A DNA stretch of 64,000 bases from Prosthecobacter sp. GTDB lineage: Bacteria > Verrucomicrobiota > Verrucomicrobiia > Verrucomicrobiales > Verrucomicrobiaceae. Each line of letters starts with the position of its first letter. The stretch's first letter is position 1. Below, piece by piece: positions 60,918-64,000 of the stretch. The position numbers and the translations under genes were made by a program. The stretch covers positions 23,581-87,580 of the forward strand of contig JAIPJY010000027.1 of assembly GCA_021733925.1 (NCBI GenBank), given 5' to 3'. The notes beneath the pieces were generated by a model. That model was not told where the DNA came from and ran no database searches. It was given only the letters and a program-made list of their open reading frames with translations.

Positions 60918-63900
60918 ATGCGAAGACCTCATCTTTCCCGCAGCGCCCTGCGAAGGCTCGCGCTCGCGCTGCCCTTGGTTGTTCTCGTTCTCGTCATCTT
61001 GTTGACGTCGCGTCAGCATGACCGCCCTAGCGGGACCTCACCTGAAACGGTGGCATCGGTTGTTTCGTCTGCCCGTGGCATCCCGGCATCCGGGCACCCA
61101 TCCACAACAGACAAAGCGGCAGTGGATGCACAGACTCTGGGCGCGTTTCAAACGTGGCTGCAGCAGGTCCCCCCAGCCATGACGGAGCAGGAGCGTTCTC
61201 AGTGGATCGCGCAGGGGGTGGCGGCAGCGCAGGCGCGCAGACTGCGCATGGCCCGGCTGATCCGCGAAAACCCGCAGGAGGCCATCGCTCAATCCCTCAG
61301 TTTTGCCGCATGGGCCGCACTGCCGGATGAGGTGAGAGCAGTGGTGGAAAAGCCTTTCAGTGCGGTGGCGAATTATGAATACTACCCTGTTTGCAGTCCG
61401 CCTGGGGGCCAGCGCCCGGCAGGTGCGCCCGAGTACGTCGCCGCTCTGACCCTCAGCGATGGCCAGCGGCTGGAGGCCTTTGTTTATGGACAGAACCTTG
61501 CCCTGATGAGCAAGAAGAGCCTGCCGGTTCAGGGCATCGTGCTGGATGGCGCGGCGGCGGTCAGGGACGGCGTGCTGCAGCGCGTGGACAGCAGCGAGCT
61601 GGAGCTTTTCACCCCCGGGCAGGCGGTGTCTGGCCGCAGCGTGGTGACCGGAAAGCCCGTGGGGGCGGAGGCTGTGCAGGCCGTTGCTGGAGGCAAGACC
61701 TATGTGTTTGCCAGTGAGGCCGAGCTGGCACGTTTCTCCGCAGAACTGGCGCGGCTGGATGCGCTGCCCGGCAAGGTGGCCGCCTCATCAGTGCTGGTCC
61801 TGCCAGACAGCATAGACCCCAACGGCCAGATCGACATGAATGCTCTGCAGAACTTTGCGACTGAGCAGGCCTCCGCCTGGACGGAGACGAAAAAAACGCT
61901 GTTTCTTATCCGGGTGAACTTCACGGACAACACTGCCGAGCCCGTGACACAGGCGGCTGCCACTGCCGAGATCAACGGCCCCTCCAGTGACATGATCCGC
62001 GCCATGTCCTACGGCAAGACCTGGATCGAGGGCACGGTGAGCGCCAGTTTGTACACCATGCCCCATACCGCCGCTTACTATGCGAACGGTGGCAACGGCT
62101 TGAACAGCGAGCTGCTGCGCGACGCACGCAACACCTTCCGCAACTCGAAGAGCGGCGCAGATGCCGTCATCAACCTGGGCCCGGTGGACAACACCGGCAA
62201 TGGCGACGCCGGTGGCCTCGGCGACTACGACATTGTGGGCGTGTACTTCAGCAGCATCGGCATGGTCAGCGGCGGTGTCCTCTATGCTGGCCTAGCCGGC
62301 GGCGGCAATCTCTGGGTGCAGAACGCTAACTACACCAGCCTCTATACCCACGAGTTGGGCCACAACTACGGCCTCTCCCACGCCAGCTTCTGGAAGACCA
62401 GCGACGGTTCCGTGACTGGGACTGGCAGCAATGTGGAGTACGGTGATCCCTTTGACGTCATGGGCAGCGGCCCCGCGCCGCAGGGCCATTACCATCCGCA
62501 GGGCAAGTCCAAACTCAACTGGCTTACCAGCAGTCAGTGGTCGGACGCGACCGCGTCTGGCTCCGGCACCTATCGCATTTATCGCGAAGACGACAACGCC
62601 ACCACCGGCACACCGCGCGGCGTCCGTGTGACCAAGGCGGCCACCGTGGGCAGCGAGGAGTACTACTGGATCGGCTACAAGCCCGCCTTCACAAACAATG
62701 TGCATCTCCAGCGTGGCGCTTATCTGAACTGGCAGCAGGCGGGGCAGACGCGTAGCTGGCTGCTCGACACCACCCCCGCCACGAGTGGCGACACCTCGGA
62801 CGCGCCCGTCGATCTCGGGCGCACCTATGCGGACATGACTGCGGGCGTGTACATCACGCCGGTGGCCGTCGGCGGCTCCGGGGCGGACAGCTATCTGGAC
62901 GTCACCGTAAACATCGGCTCCTTCCCCGGCAATGCCGCGCCCACCGTCGGCAGCATCAGCGGGCCCGCGACTGTTGTGGCGCGCAGCAGCGCCACCTTCA
63001 CCATCAGCGCCAGTGACTCGAACGGTGACATGCTGGCCTACTCCTGGAATGCGCTGGATGGCAGCGTGAATGACAATGCCTCCAGCCACACGCACACCTG
63101 GACGGTCGGCGGCACCTACAACCTGACGGTGACCGTCAGCGACATGAAGGGCGGCAGCACCAGCGTGAGCACGACCGTGACCGTCACCGATCCGCTCGAC
63201 ACCTGGACGCAGTACAGCATCGGCACCACGCAGGACCTGCAGGACATCGTCTGGGGCAAGGGCCGCTTTGTCACCGCCGAATACTGGGGCAGCGTGTTTG
63301 AAAGCTGGGACGGGACCACATGGTCCGCCATCGGCGATCCTCCCAATTTCGACAACCAGCCTCGCCTCGCCTTCGGCAGCAACCTCTTCGTCATGGCGGG
63401 CAAAATCGTGAACGCTGCAGCCGCGCAAATTTGCTGGTCGTCCGATGGCCGCATCTGGAATCAGGCCGTGTTTCCGAATGGTGTGCCCCAGGTGCGGGAG
63501 GTGGCCTATGGCGGCGGCCAGTTCCTCGCCGTCGCGGACAGCGGCGTGGTCCTGCGTTCGAGCGACGGCAAGAATTGGTCTCTCACCACGGTGGGAACGG
63601 GACCGAACTTCCGGCACGTCACCTTCGATGGCAGCACCTGGATGGCCGTGGCCATGAATGCGGCGCAGTCTCGGCCGGAGGTGGTCTGGACATCGCTCGA
63701 TGGCATTACCTGGACGCAGCGTAATCTGCTTGGCGTGGACACGTACCGGGTCTTCGGGGCCGGTGGCGTCATGTATGCGCTTGGCTGGTATGCCGGCGTC
63801 ATGTATTCCACGGACCACGGCATCACCTGGCAGGACGCGGCTCTGCCCTCGGGCACACGCTGGACGGTTCGGACCGGGCACATGGGTGACAAGCTGACCG

Positions 63901-63986
63901 GGGACATGGGTTACACTGTATGGGTTGGTCTATGCCTTGGACCAACACCCCTACGACGGAGCAGCGACAGAAGTTTGTCACCTTAG
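60918..63986 (+). CDS. secreted HExxH metallopeptidase with PKD and BNR-like repeats
   Basis: This 1022-residue protein has an N-terminal signal anchor (about 12-32, LALALPLVVLVLVILL). A propeptide-like region (about 60-320) precedes a zinc peptidase domain with YTHELGHNYGLSHA: His478, Glu479, His482 and probably His488, the HExxHxxGxxH metzincin/M6-like site. PKD domain about 675-755 (VGSISGPATVVARSSATFTI), then BNR/sialidase-like repeats (SWDGTTWSAIGDP, SSDGRIWNQAVFP, SSDGKNWSLTT). It is probably exported to digest proteins. The last 25 residues (after GYTVW) look out of family, so the 3' end could be frameshifted; the stop at 63984-63986 is near the window edge. Confidence 0.8.
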   Translation: MRRPHLSRSALRRLALALPLVVLVLVILLTSRQHDRPSGTSPETVASVVSSARGIPASGHPSTTDKAAVDAQTLGAFQTWLQQVPPAMTEQERSQWIAQGVAAAQARRLRMARLIRENPQEAIAQSLSFAAWAALPDEVRAVVEKPFSAVANYEYYPVCSPPGGQRPAGAPEYVAALTLSDGQRLEAFVYGQNLALMSKKSLPVQGIVLDGAAAVRDGVLQRVDSSELELFTPGQAVSGRSVVTGKPVGAEAVQAVAGGKTYVFASEAELARFSAELARLDALPGKVAASSVLVLPDSIDPNGQIDMNALQNFATEQASAWTETKKTLFLIRVNFTDNTAEPVTQAAATAEINGPSSDMIRAMSYGKTWIEGTVSASLYTMPHTAAYYANGGNGLNSELLRDARNTFRNSKSGADAVINLGPVDNTGNGDAGGLGDYDIVGVYFSSIGMVSGGVLYAGLAGGGNLWVQNANYTSLYTHELGHNYGLSHASFWKTSDGSVTGTGSNVEYGDPFDVMGSGPAPQGHYHPQGKSKLNWLTSSQWSDATASGSGTYRIYREDDNATTGTPRGVRVTKAATVGSEEYYWIGYKPAFTNNVHLQRGAYLNWQQAGQTRSWLLDTTPATSGDTSDAPVDLGRTYADMTAGVYITPVAVGGSGADSYLDVTVNIGSFPGNAAPTVGSISGPATVVARSSATFTISASDSNGDMLAYSWNALDGSVNDNASSHTHTWTVGGTYNLTVTVSDMKGGSTSVSTTVTVTDPLDTWTQYSIGTTQDLQDIVWGKGRFVTAEYWGSVFESWDGTTWSAIGDPPNFDNQPRLAFGSNLFVMAGKIVNAAAAQICWSSDGRIWNQAVFPNGVPQVREVAYGGGQFLAVADSGVVLRSSDGKNWSLTTVGTGPNFRHVTFDGSTWMAVAMNAAQSRPEVVWTSLDGITWTQRNLLGVDTYRVFGAGGVMYALGWYAGVMYSTDHGITWQDAALPSGTRWTVRTGHMGDKLTGDMGYTVWVGLCLGPTPLRRSSDRSLSP

Positions 63987-64000
63987 CCAACAGCGGAAGG

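Overview
The window looks like a chromosomal segment of a high-GC bacterium of the PVC superphylum, most likely a Verrucomicrobiota member of the Verrucomicrobiaceae type. This is inferred from gene content, not from a marker gene. The window holds seven type I sulfatases, two very large PVC-type beta-propeller/cytochrome c proteins, a DUF1501 plus DUF1549/DUF1553 cytochrome pair, a FecR-LamG anti-sigma-like protein beside an ECF sigma factor, and an SHD1-domain protein. No tRNA, rRNA, CRISPR array or transposase gene was seen.

Layout. 0-9 kb: a LysR regulator, a GH25-like lipoprotein, then (minus strand) four sulfatases in a tightly coupled operon followed by an oddly permuted acyl-carrier-like gene. 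9-13.5 kb: a TPR protein, a Whirly-like ssDNA-binding protein, a cytochrome P450 with a decayed C-terminal copy nearby, and a fifth sulfatase. 13.5-28 kb: four toxin-antitoxin-like pairs (AbiEii-like, VapBC, Doc/AbrB, PIN/VapB) interspersed with two giant secreted PVC cytochromes, a small lipoprotein and the sigma/FecR pair, with several palindromic repeats. 28-33.5 kb: an LsrF-like aldolase with an orphan DhaL, a divergent AraC regulator, a sixth sulfatase, and a Tat-exported propeller gene broken by a one-base frameshift.

33.5-48 kb: an alpha/beta hydrolase lipoprotein and an amidohydrolase (again with a decayed C-terminal copy nearby), a TPR lipoprotein translationally coupled to a 1048-residue PASTA protein, a DapA-family aldolase with an SDR, a HEAT-repeat/sulfatase/ceramidase-like operon, and a coupled AAA-ATPase/TOPRIM pair that resembles a split OLD-type defence module. 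48-64 kb: a flavin-dependent halogenase-like enzyme, an SHD1 protein, an OmpR-type two-component system, an Fe-S (6-4) photolyase, the DUF1501/DUF1549 pair (with a heptanucleotide repeat inside the coding sequence), a TspO-SDR-SRPBCC operon, and a large secreted metallopeptidase with a PKD domain.

How it fits together. Most enzymes carry signal peptides or lipoboxes, so the region reads as a periplasmic/outer-membrane degradation programme for sulfated polysaccharides and associated oxidations. Between these blocks lie small stability/defence modules and repeat elements. The most unusual items are the permuted acyl-carrier gene, the Whirly-like protein, the AAA/TOPRIM pair, the heptamer tract in the DUF1549 gene, the 27-bp inverted repeat that splits the sigma/FecR pair, and the two separate cases in which a gene sits between an intact gene end and a diverged remnant of that same gene end.
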